Source: Entamoeba invadens IP1
Taxonomy: Eukaryota; Evosea; Mastigamoebida; Endamoebidae
DNA length: 10,371 nt
Direction: 5' to 3'
Assembly: GCF_000330505.1 (NCBI RefSeq)
Contig: NW_004440451.1
Span: 1,404-11,774 of the forward strand
Part shown: positions 1 through 6,382 of the stretch, piece after piece
Layout: every line of letters starts with the position of its first letter
Numbering within the stretch: position 1 is the stretch's first letter
Notes under the pieces: model-generated
Databases searched by the model: none
What the model was told of the DNA's origin: nothing
The model's input: only the letters and a program-made list of their open reading frames with translations
Translations under genes and position numbers: made by a program

Positions 1-235
1 TATACTTTTACTCAAAATATGTATTTTAACTCAAAATAATCAAATTATCAATTATTTGTACATTAATAAATGTCAAAAATGTATAAATTTGATAATTTCT
101 TGAAAAAACAACACTTATAAATTACTTTAAAAATATTCAATTAAAATACACTTTAATATACAAATTTGAGCGATTTCAAATGATTTAACCGAAGTTTGTA
201 CTCTTAAAAACACAAAGGAATGAATTATGATATAA
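1..235. other. A+T-rich DNA with no recognisable gene
   Basis: I see only A+T-rich sequence with short homopolymers. It lies downstream of the end of the TGS1-like relic, which is read on the minus strand and ends near 236, so it is probably that gene's former 3' flank. No RNA gene, repeat or coding-like stretch is visible. Confidence 0.6.
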
Positions 236-935
236 TCAATGACCAATAATAAACGATTGCATGACATCTTATTCCCCGAGTGCATAAGTAACAACTTCGA
301 TCGGAAAATTGAATTCTCTTGTGATATTTTCCGGTTCCATTTGTCTTGGGACGTGAAGTATCACATTTGTGCACTTTTCCACGCATTCACAGAAGAGATT
401 CTTCAATCCAGGGAACAACGAATTGAGACTTTGTTTGTTTCTAAAAGCACCAGGCCTGCCCTTTTAATTACTTATATGGAAATTATTCAGAGAACACATA
501 AAATGAGAAAGTAATAATATCTTTAAATAACAAACCCAAGGCGGCGATGTGATAATAACATCATATTCCCTTGTGTTCATCTCTTCGACGACTCAATTGT
601 ATCTTCACAGACACAATTTATCTCTTCTCAACTTCATAGATCTCAGCATTGTGCTTGAGCATCTCAAACTTCATTTTATCAATATCAACAACAGTCACGG
701 AAAAGTTCTGTGCGGCGTGTTGTATCAAGTACCCCTCTACACAACAGAACAAATCTAACACTTTAATTCTTCTCCTTTAAAAATGAGTGAAGTGTAGACT
801 CATTGCTTCATTCCTCGCGATGTCTTCTGGTGTCATTGAGTACCATGCCTCTCTATCCATTAGTCTTCCTTTGTCATATTTACTAAATAATGAATATCTT
901 TGTTTATAATACCTTTCTTCTTCCGTAATAGTAAA
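236..935 (-). pseudogene. decayed trimethylguanosine synthase (TGS1-like) gene
   Basis: TGS1 uses S-adenosylmethionine to turn the 7-methylguanosine cap of snRNAs and snoRNAs into 2,2,7-trimethylguanosine, in the nucleus. Read on the minus strand, the family landmarks appear in order. The entry segment YYKQRYSLFSKYDKG and WYSMTPEDIA (about 915-810) comes first. The SAM motif I region VLDLFCCVEGYLIQHA follows (about 755-700), where the family has FCGxGGN. Next are VTVVDID and HNAEIYEVEKR (about 690-621). The catalytic SPPW is at 536-547, and VILHVPRQMEPENI near 330-370 matches the family's LPRNT segment. The first part reads in one frame (935 to 618) and SPPW to the C-terminus in another. Between them a third frame gives INCVCEDTIESSKR, so at least two indels are present. 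In-frame stops lie at 777-779 (TAA) and 618-620 (TAA) in the first frame, and at two further TAAs in the last frame before a final TGA at 236-238. No in-frame ATG precedes the conserved start. Two motif I glycines are replaced (Cys and Glu). Decay is more likely than sequencing error alone. Confidence 0.84.
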
Positions 936-978
936 TTAAATTATCAATTGTAGTTTTATTTAATAATATATAACTTAA

Positions 979-1006
979 TTATTATTATATTATTATATTA
1001 TTATAT
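979..1006. repeat. 8-bp tandem repeat (attattat)x3
   Basis: Three exact copies of attattat run from 981 to 1004. They overlap the terminal TAA (993-995) of the METTL25-like relic and fill most of the gap to the TGS1-like relic. This is ordinary A+T slippage sequence, and I see no sign of function. Confidence 0.75.
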
Positions 1007-2008
1007 TAAATAAACTTTCGATTAAAATATCTCCAACAGCGCTGTCATTATACATCGCATTGAACTTAACAGCTGACACAAAATGGTCACAAAATGCTTC
1101 AAATTGTTTAGCGTAGTTTTCTGTATTCCATTTAAATGTTTTTCTTTTTTTAATGATAACAAGCGCACTTTAAAAATACGTTTAAAATATTTTGTTCACA
1201 GTTTTTTCTGTGGGGTGGTCTTTTTGGCGCCGTTATATTTCTCCATCACAAATTCGAAAAATGCTTTGGATGATTATTGTTTCATCATTTCCAGATATTG
1301 TTTTTGTGTGACGGTGAGAGTCTGCAAACGTCGAGAATTCGTTATGTGCCAACTTAAATTATTTTCCTTCCTTCTCTGTAATTTCACTAACAAGTTTGCT
1401 CATCGAAAATCAGTTTAATTCTTCATCTTAATGGGGTGTTTGACACTCCTCAGAACATTTAGATTTCCCCCTCAATGTATTTTGCTTGCTGTGTTGTGTT
1501 TTTTAAAGTCGTTGCGTTCTGTGAACTTGTGATAACAACACCCAACAGCAGCAACATCCTTCACCTCTGGAATCTTCACAGAAAGCCTTAAATGTGTTGA
1601 AATCAAGTTCCCGCATGTGTAAAAACGCGTCATTAACAGTTCATTCGAAGGGGGTGACTGTCAAATTTTGGTCATAAATTCCTGAAGCGTTATATCGGCC
1701 AATAAATACACAGAAATAGTTTTAGGATGTCTGATATGATTATCAAGGGGTTTTTGAATTGATTATGACGACTTTTGTGAACTTTTTTGAAAAACTTTTT
1801 CTTGGCGTTGTTCCATTCTGTCTAATAAATTTTGTTTGCCTTCGACTCTAATAATTTCGAGACTTAAATCTTCCAATTCGTGTAATAAATAACTTTTTCC
1901 TGAGCCAATGTCAATAATTGTCTTGGTCCAAATCTCGGTGATCTTTTGCTATAAAGCTCTACACTCGTTATTATTCTTCTCATTCATAAAAACTGAACGT
2001 CCCTTAAT
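993..2008 (-). pseudogene. decayed METTL25/RRNAD1-like methyltransferase gene
   Basis: This is a relic of the METTL25/METTL25B (RRNAD1) family of SAM-dependent methyltransferases; I cannot state the substrate. On the minus strand, MNEKNNNEC (from 1987) matches the family's M-x-x-K-K-x-H-E entry motif. IIDIGSGKSYLLHELE (about 1918-1870) is the SAM motif I, and IIRVEGKQNLLDR follows as motif II. TCGNL (about 1618-1604) matches the family's H-x-CGDL, and AVGCCYHKFTE (about 1549-1517) matches its SVGCCY-x-KLT. The C-terminal part, from SMSKLVSEITEKEG near 1405 to KTFKWNTENYAKQFEAF near 1140-1090, reads in a second frame, so at least one indel lies between 1516 and 1406. Stops in the first frame are TAG 1949-1951, TAA 1763-1765, TGA 1661-1663 and TGA 1472-1474. 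Stops in the second are TAA 1359-1361, 1233-1235, 1182-1184 and 1170-1172, with a terminal TAA at 993-995. The N-terminal part before MNEK is not recognisable: a TAG lies at 2009-2011 and A+T-rich DNA beyond. It sits 57 bp from the TGS1-like relic in the same orientation. Confidence 0.8.
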
Positions 2009-2011
2009 CTA

Positions 2012-2336
2012 TAACAATTTAATTACATAATTAACATAAATTATCATAACTTTTTACTAATATTTTGATAAATTAATAAATAAACACTATATTAATTTAA
2101 ATTGATTAATTCTAATAATCAATAATTACAAACATATTATTCATTTATGAAGTGAATTGTTTTAGTATTGTTATAATTAATATAAGTGTTGTTAATTTTG
2201 TTGGTTTTGAACAAAGATTTTTAAAACAAAAAGCTAATTAAAAATCAATTATTTTAACAAATATTAGAACAACAACAAAGTTTTAAAAAAATATGTTTTT
2301 TATACAAATTATTTATTAATGAAAGTTTGTTGTTGT
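2012..2336. other. A+T-rich spacer between METTL25-like relic and retroelement
   Basis: No gene is visible here. The stretch separates the minus-strand METTL25-like relic from the plus-strand retroelement and would contain the former 5' flank of the methyltransferase gene. It is dominated by A and T runs. No TATA-type or other promoter motif can be told apart from this background. Confidence 0.5.
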
Positions 2337-2699
2337 GTATTTTGTTTGTGTTTTTCTTCTTTTGAAGAATTGACAATGGCTATAAAATATAACGCCAATT
2401 GGAAGGCACCCGGACTTGACAAGATACAAGGATATTACATTAAATATTGTACATGTGCACATAATGCACTTCTGGATATATTTAAAAAATGGTATAAATA
2501 CCCTGACGAAATACCTGAAAATATATTGATTGGAAGAACAGTACTTATACCAAAAGGTAATGATTCTAAAAACCCGGTAAATTATCGCCCCATTACTTGT
2601 CTGAACACAATTATAAAAGTTTTCACTTCAATTTTAAAAAACAAAATTGAAAAACAACTAGAAATGAATTCGATAGATAAGAAACTTGAAAACAACTAA
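2319..2699 (+). CDS. reverse transcriptase N-terminal fragment (retrotransposon ORF, broken)
   Basis: This 126-codon frame carries the N-terminal RT blocks of an RLE-type LINE: NWKAPGLDKIQGYYIKY near the start, then GRTVLIPKGND and NYRPITCLNTIIKVFTS. The first 15 or so codons, rich in Cys, Val and Phe, are probably flanking DNA read by chance. RT-like sequence starts at EELTMAIK near 2364, and the ATG at 2319 is unlikely to be the element's own start. It ends with LENN followed by TAA at 2697-2699. The same frame then continues as LGCKKCSYTSKEGLLQN, where related elements have a Gln directly before LG or an equivalent. A single CAA-to-TAA change therefore explains the break. The downstream 2739-4406 fragment is in the same frame. 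Confidence 0.9.
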   Translation: MKVCCCVFCLCFSSFEELTMAIKYNANWKAPGLDKIQGYYIKYCTCAHNALLDIFKKWYKYPDEIPENILIGRTVLIPKGNDSKNPVNYRPITCLNTIIKVFTSILKNKIEKQLEMNSIDKKLENN

Positions 2700-2738
2700 C
2701 TGGGGTGCAAAAAATGTTCTTATACTTCAAAAGAAGGA

Positions 2739-4406
2739 TTGCTCCAGAATATTCTCTTTCAAGCAGCATTAAAAAAGAGTCATAAAAAATACTTGGAAGC
2801 ATATTACGACATCCGGAAGGCATATGATACAGTAAATCAAGAGTGGCTTTTAAAATGCTTACAATTTTATAATATTCCATGTGAAATAATATACATCATC
2901 GAAGAGATGATGAACAAATGGAAGATTTCTTTGACTTATAATGGAGACATAATTGGGAACATCAGAGTAAGAAACGGAATCCTACAGGGGGATTCTTTGT
3001 CTCCTCTTCTCTTTGTTATCTCAATCGACTGCATTTCAAAGTGCCCAAACAAAACAATAAAACCCGTTGAAATTGTTTCTGTACTTGCAGAAACAACCAT
3101 CAAACTAGGGCACACGTTTTATATGGATGATTTAAAAGTACTTGCCCCTTCAACCCAACAAATGGAAAACGTCCACACAATTGTATGTGAATCATTCAAA
3201 GCAATGTCAATGGAAATTAACACAACAAAATGTGGAGTGGCAGCAAGGAATGGAGCACAAATACCAAATAATATGCAAAATGTACCAATAGTAAACACAT
3301 TGAATCCGTATAAATATCTCGGTGTCGAAATGAATGATAGTGTGGACATGAATGCTTATTGTACAAGAATAATAAAAGAAATTGATAATTGCATGACCAA
3401 AATTGTAGGAAGAAACTTAAGCGCATTGAACTTCATTAAAACAATCAATAGTGACATCATTTCTAAACTAAGATATGGATACTGTGTTATCCCATGGAAA
3501 CTTGGTCAACTGGACCAATTAGACAAAAAAATAAGAGAGTTCCTAACAAAACAAAATTTAAATAGTAAGGGTCTTACAATCTATAGATTATATACTAGCC
3601 AAAATAATTTGGGATACGGTCTAATGAATTGCAGAGACGAGTTCGGCAAGGAATTAATTCGAGTGTTTCTAAAATACATTTGGCATGGTAATTCGATAAT
3701 TACTGAGTTACTTAAACACACACGAGACTCGCCCCAAAACCTTCTAAGAAGAGCAGAAAAGTGTTTAAATAACAAAATAAAACTGGAAGACCTCGAACAA
3801 ATCATTGAAAAGGAAACAATTAACAAAAAATCTATATCAACAGTTCTAAATTACATCAACTCAAAAACCAATGAATTCTATATCTCCAAATGGTGTGCTC
3901 TTGGAACATCAGGAACACTTATTAGAATGTTTGCAAGTGAAAAATGCCATCAAGTGATTGTTAGCAGAGCCTGGAAAAAATGTAACATAAAGAAATCAGC
4001 CTTTGTCCAGATAATCAAAATGCAAGAGAATATGACATTTGTTGGAATGAGAAGGTTGATAATCACAAAAAAGAAAGGAGATGAAAAATGTTACTGCTGC
4101 AAAAATGTAACTGCAACGATACCACACATCCTTTTAAGCTGTCCCATGACCAAAAAGTCTCCAATTGATAGACACAATTATGTGTGTAGAATGATTCATA
4201 TTTCTCTCCTTAATCGCCTCAAAATGGTCAACACGGAAATAAACCTTGGAACCCCTCCGAAATGCCTGTACGATGAAAGTGAAAATAATGTGATTCTTGC
4301 GGAAATGAACATGTTAGTCGATGATAGACAGTCTTTCGCAAGAAGACCTGATATATACTGGCAATGCAACGAAGAAAAAAAGGGTACATCATCGATATCA
4401 CTATAG
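2739..4406 (+). CDS. retrotransposon reverse transcriptase core, CCHC finger and start of endonuclease
   Basis: This 555-codon frame is the main surviving part of an RLE-type LINE polyprotein. It would make cDNA from the element's RNA at a nicked target. RT motif A is DIRKAYDTV (residues 24-32, catalytic Asp24). Motif B is GILQGDSLSPLLF. Motif C is FYMDDLKVLA (YMDD at 128-131, bases 3120-3131). Motif D is around TTKCGVAA, and YKYLGVEM is the thumb-proximal block. A CCHC finger of spacing C-X2-C-X8-H-X4-C occupies residues 451-468. RRPD (535-538) opens the endonuclease. The frame then ends after a seven-A run with about eight unrelated residues, because the endonuclease continues in the -1 frame. 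In-frame upstream RT sequence is cut off by the TAA at 2697-2699, so the ATG at 2739 is internal and not a true start. All Gln codons are CAA or CAG, which supports the standard code. It is a fragment of a dead or near-dead element. Confidence 0.95.
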   Translation: MLQNILFQAALKKSHKKYLEAYYDIRKAYDTVNQEWLLKCLQFYNIPCEIIYIIEEMMNKWKISLTYNGDIIGNIRVRNGILQGDSLSPLLFVISIDCISKCPNKTIKPVEIVSVLAETTIKLGHTFYMDDLKVLAPSTQQMENVHTIVCESFKAMSMEINTTKCGVAARNGAQIPNNMQNVPIVNTLNPYKYLGVEMNDSVDMNAYCTRIIKEIDNCMTKIVGRNLSALNFIKTINSDIISKLRYGYCVIPWKLGQLDQLDKKIREFLTKQNLNSKGLTIYRLYTSQNNLGYGLMNCRDEFGKELIRVFLKYIWHGNSIITELLKHTRDSPQNLLRRAEKCLNNKIKLEDLEQIIEKETINKKSISTVLNYINSKTNEFYISKWCALGTSGTLIRMFASEKCHQVIVSRAWKKCNIKKSAFVQIIKMQENMTFVGMRRLIITKKKGDEKCYCCKNVTATIPHILLSCPMTKKSPIDRHNYVCRMIHISLLNRLKMVNTEINLGTPPKCLYDESENNVILAEMNMLVDDRQSFARRPDIYWQCNEEKKGTSSISL

Positions 4407-4720
4407 TCAAAGATGAAAACCTATCCAGTGCATATGCCAATAAGGTGGGTAAATACACACCACTTGCCGAAAAACTTAGATATGCACGAGATCTTAAAAG
4501 TGTCATTGTAATACCCATAGTTATAACTACAAGTGGGTTGATTAACAAGATGTCAGTAGAAAGACTTGAAAGAGAACTTAAAATCAAAATTGATTATAAC
4601 AACATGTTGAAGCATGTCATGGTAACATACATGAAAGACCTCATGAATTATATGAGGCATGGGAAGGCATCCTTTGAACCAGGAAATTTACAGGATAGCT
4701 CTGAACATAAAAACCCATAG
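4364..4720 (+). CDS. retrotransposon restriction-like endonuclease fragment
   Basis: This frame carries the rest of the endonuclease that nicks target DNA for priming. KKGYIIDITIVKDENL supplies the second catalytic Asp, giving PD-X14-D when counted from the RPD at the end of the preceding frame. KVGKYTPLAEKLR (residues 27 onward) is the Lys-containing block typical of R2-like endonucleases. The ATG at 4364 overlaps the previous frame and is internal. The real sequence enters by a -1 shift at gaagaaaaaaaggg (about 4371-4384). The frame stops at TAG 4718-4720, yet the same frame runs on as GDEEMVDTDDCSKSCEPAN and then a few residues to a TAA at 4796-4798. That stretch is acidic and coding-like, so the TAG may be a late nonsense change. 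Confidence 0.9.
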   Translation: MQRRKKGYIIDITIVKDENLSSAYANKVGKYTPLAEKLRYARDLKSVIVIPIVITTSGLINKMSVERLERELKIKIDYNNMLKHVMVTYMKDLMNYMRHGKASFEPGNLQDSSEHKNP

Positions 4721-5020
4721 GGGGACGAAGAGATGGTTGATACAGACGACTGCTCTAAGTCATGCGAACCAGCCAATGAATGGCTTGGTGAATCATAATT
4801 GAATTTCTTTATATTTATGTTTATGTTTTTCTTCTTTTTGTTAAATACATCTATTTTGTAAAACCTTAAAAACAAATGATAAAATATTTGTTTTGTGTGA
4901 TATTTAAGTTTTCATTAATTTGTATTCGTTATGTTTTTATTGTTATAAACATCATGCAATCTAACTTCACATTTTAAACATATTTTATTGTTTTAATACT
5001 TTTTTAATTAAAAAACACCC

Positions 5021-5143
5021 TTAGCAATAAGTTTTACTCGTACACACTATGCAACAACCAATACATTTTCGCGTCTTAACAGCATTAAAATCGTTATACA
5101 ATTCCAAACATGTGATTTTTTTAACCATCAAAGCCTTATCTTT
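5021..5143 (-). pseudogene. possible Cys-rich coding remnant (unidentified)
   Basis: On the minus strand about 40 codons are open between a TGA (5144-5146) and a TAA (5021-5023). The reading ends in TRKCIGCCIVCTSKTYC, and after the TAA continues with GCFLIKK. The C-x2-C pattern ending in C-x2-CF is loosely like zinc-binding tails, for example those at the end of piggyBac-type transposases. The match is short and could be chance, so I do not assign a family. Base composition is slightly less A+T-rich than the surroundings. Confidence 0.22.
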
Positions 5144-5571
5144 TCAAAAAACTTAGTTTCATTAGTACATTTTTAATGTATAAAAATTTTTGAACAAACA
5201 TTTTAAAAGTATAATTTATTTTTAATTTGTTATTTATATTTAAAATGCATTCAATGGCAGACTTGTATTCTCAACATTTTTATTACATACAAAATTTACT
5301 TCTTTAATTTTAAAATAAAATACATCAGAACAAGAAAAAACACTTAAACTAAGTTTTACAAATATGATAATCGGGTTTATGGTAGTATTTTTGTATTATT
5401 TTTGTAAAATTTGTTTTTTTAATGTTTAATTAACACAAGAGAAGAAAAATTCAAAAATTGTTTTTTGTTGATTTTTTGAAGGGCCAATTTTATTAAATTA
5501 ATAAGTTCAATATTCCAATTAATTTTTTATTGAAATATATTCATAATATTTGTTTTACTCAAATTGGTGTT

Positions 5572-5589
5572 GTTTAATTTAAATTAAAC
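5572..5589. repeat. 18-bp perfect palindrome
   Basis: gtttaattt is followed directly by its reverse complement aaattaaac. With no loop it would form a cruciform rather than an RNA hairpin. In DNA this A+T-rich such palindromes also arise by chance, and I see no gene that it would serve. Confidence 0.6.
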
Positions 5590-5753
5590 TTTATTATGCT
5601 AACCAAGTTTTATAACAAAAAACATTCAGAATTTTAATAAAAATCGAGGAACAATTTAATCACATCTTTTGTCTATTCTTTTAATTACCAAAAAGTCAAA
5701 AATACATTAAAATTAATTATTATAAATAAATGGATAAAAATAAATTTCAAAAA

Positions 5754-5835
5754 GACAACGTGGCCGAGTGGTCCAAGGTATATGGCTCGAAATCATTTCT
5801 CGTTTGAGGTGTTGGTTAAAATCCTGCCGTTGTCG
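5754..5835 (+). tRNA. tRNA-Ser(CGA), degenerate T arm, possible pseudogene
   Basis: The acceptor halves GACAACG (5754-5760) and CGTTGTC (5828-5834) pair perfectly. The D-arm/A-box TGGCCGAGTGG is canonical for Ser. The anticodon loop CTCGAAA (5786-5792) gives anticodon CGA, reading UCG. A long variable arm with stem CTC/GAG is present, as expected for class II tRNA-Ser. Four T's follow at 5836-5839 (Pol III terminator). The T arm is odd: GTTGG-TTAAAAT-CCTGC has a T:T mismatch in the stem. Its loop lacks the near-invariant C56 and G57 of TTCGA, spoiling both the B-box and the G19-C56 contact. The anticodon stem also ends in a T:T pair. The gene is recognisable but probably weak or dead. Confidence 0.82.
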
Positions 5836-5907
5836 TTTTATTATTACCATTTTGAAAGAAGAGAACATAAACCCATCAAATGTTGTGTTTTTAAATATAA
5901 TAAAAAG

Positions 5908-5978
5908 TGCATTTGCCGGGACTCGAACCCGGATCTCCACCTTGGAAGGGTGGAATTCTGCCCTTAGACCACAAATGC
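5908..5978 (-). tRNA. tRNA-Gly(TCC)
   Basis: This is a 71-nt gene on the minus strand. Acceptor GCATTTG/CAAATGC is fully paired with discriminator A. The anticodon arm is CCACC-CTTCCAA-GGTGG, giving anticodon TCC (reads GGA and GGG). The T arm CCGGG-TTCGAGT-CCCGG is perfect, so the B-box is canonical. A T-tract follows on the minus strand just past 5908 (plus-strand aaaaa at 5903-5907). No intron is present. It looks functional, in contrast to the tRNA-Ser gene 70 bp away. CCA is not encoded, as in eukaryotes. Confidence 0.96.
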
Positions 5979-6299
5979 TTCTTATTTTTAATAATTAATA
6001 AAGACTCCTTATTTCACATAATATAAATCATTAATAAAGCAAAATTAAAGAATTATATCGTGTAATACTCGATACACAATTAGTTGTAATCAAGTTTTTA
6101 ATAATTATAAACATAAATAATGGACATTTTTATTAATTAATTCACCAATTTGGTTAATTAAATTTTAAATACTATTTAATATTGACATACTTTTATATCG
6201 TGTTTGTTTAAGAGAATTCTTTTTTATCTGTTTATACTTTAAATGTTGAGGGGGTTTGAATTCGGAATTTTGACAGATTAATATATCGATGATTAAAAA
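5979..6299. other. A+T-rich spacer between tRNA-Gly and tRNA-Ile
   Basis: No gene is seen. It holds the upstream flank of tRNA-Gly and the downstream flank of tRNA-Ile (both on minus), including the T-tract terminator of the latter, which is plus-strand aaaaa at 6295-6299. Confidence 0.5.
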
Positions 6300-6382
6300 T
6301 GGTCCCGGCGGGGATCGAACCCGCGACCCTCGCATAACTCTATTCTATAAGTACGATGCACTACCGACTGTGCTACGGGGCC
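6300..6382 (-). tRNA. tRNA-Ile(TAT) with 10-nt intron
   Basis: The gene is 83 nt, or 73 nt once spliced. D arm GCAC-AGTCGGTA-GTGC, anticodon stem TCGTA/TGCGA and T arm GCGGG-TTCGATC-CCCGC are all well formed. The anticodon loop reads CT-TAT-A, then a 10-nt intron gaatagagtt (plus positions 6336-6345), then A. The intron therefore sits between nucleotides 37 and 38, the canonical eukaryotic site. Ile(TAT) is one of the tRNAs that commonly carry introns in eukaryotes. The acceptor GGCCCCG/CGGGACC has one C:A mismatch at 3:70, which a C-to-T change at plus position 6303 would explain. Discriminator A is followed by five T's. It is probably functional, depending on that mismatch. Confidence 0.93.
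6336..6345 (-). other. tRNA-Ile intron
   Basis: The ten bases gaatagagtt (minus strand) interrupt the anticodon loop between positions 37 and 38. Removing them leaves a normal 7-nt loop CTTATAA. The bases could be shifted by one at either edge. Splicing would be by tRNA-splicing endonuclease and ligase. Confidence 0.85.

Larger units (their letters stand above)
2340..4838 (+). mobile_element. 5'-truncated RLE-type non-LTR retrotransposon (R2/R4-like) with flanking repeat
   Basis: The order reverse transcriptase, CCHC finger, PD-X14-D restriction-like endonuclease defines the R2/R4-like group, which copies itself by target-primed reverse transcription. RT homology begins abruptly at about 2364 (EELTMAIK). 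Any N-terminal zinc-finger or Myb-type DNA-binding region is missing, as expected for 5' truncation. Coding continues to about 4798. A T-rich direct repeat, 2340-2363 against 4815-4838, matches at 22 of 24 positions including 15 in a row, and is a candidate target-site duplication. If so, the 3' UTR is only about 16 bp, which is short for the group. R2 elements normally sit in 28S rDNA; no rDNA is seen here. The copy is inactive as read, with a stop at 2697, a shift near 4380 and a stop at 4718. Confidence 0.9.
4839..5753. other. A+T-rich spacer between retroelement and tRNA cluster
   Basis: Mostly homopolymer-rich A+T DNA. Two items stand out and are listed elsewhere: a short Cys-rich minus-strand reading at about 5024-5143, and an 18-bp perfect palindrome at 5572-5589. 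No retroelement 3' tail or poly(A) end can be told from the background. Confidence 0.5.

Noticed and set aside
239..758. Plus-strand open frames at 239-514 and 549-758 as genes
   Set aside because: They lie antisense to the TGS1-like relic, whose minus-strand reading carries recognisable family motifs. The plus-strand proteins resemble nothing and have no supporting context.
1083..1418. Plus-strand 111-codon open frame as a membrane protein gene
   Set aside because: Its hydrophobic look comes from being antisense to the A-rich C-terminal part of the METTL25-like relic.
4228..4587. Minus-strand 119-codon open frame, and shorter minus frames across 2623-3826
   Set aside because: They are shadows of the retrotransposon coding strand, which has unambiguous RT and endonuclease motifs.
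236..4798. A reassigned genetic code with TAA/TAG read as Gln, as in ciliates or hexamitid diplomonads
   Set aside because: It was tempting because several stops fall at Gln-compatible places. However, the 555-codon RT frame has many Gln codons, all CAA or CAG with no TAA or TAG, and the methyltransferase relics also contain TGA stops and frameshifts. Ordinary decay under the standard code fits better.
2340..4838. Site-specific R2 insertion in rDNA
   Set aside because: No 28S-like sequence flanks the element. Both sides are A+T-rich intergenic DNA.
5713..5998. Short open frames on both strands across the tRNA-Ser and tRNA-Gly genes
   Set aside because: Their central codons are tRNA sequence. 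They have no family resemblance and arise from the low stop density inside tRNA genes.
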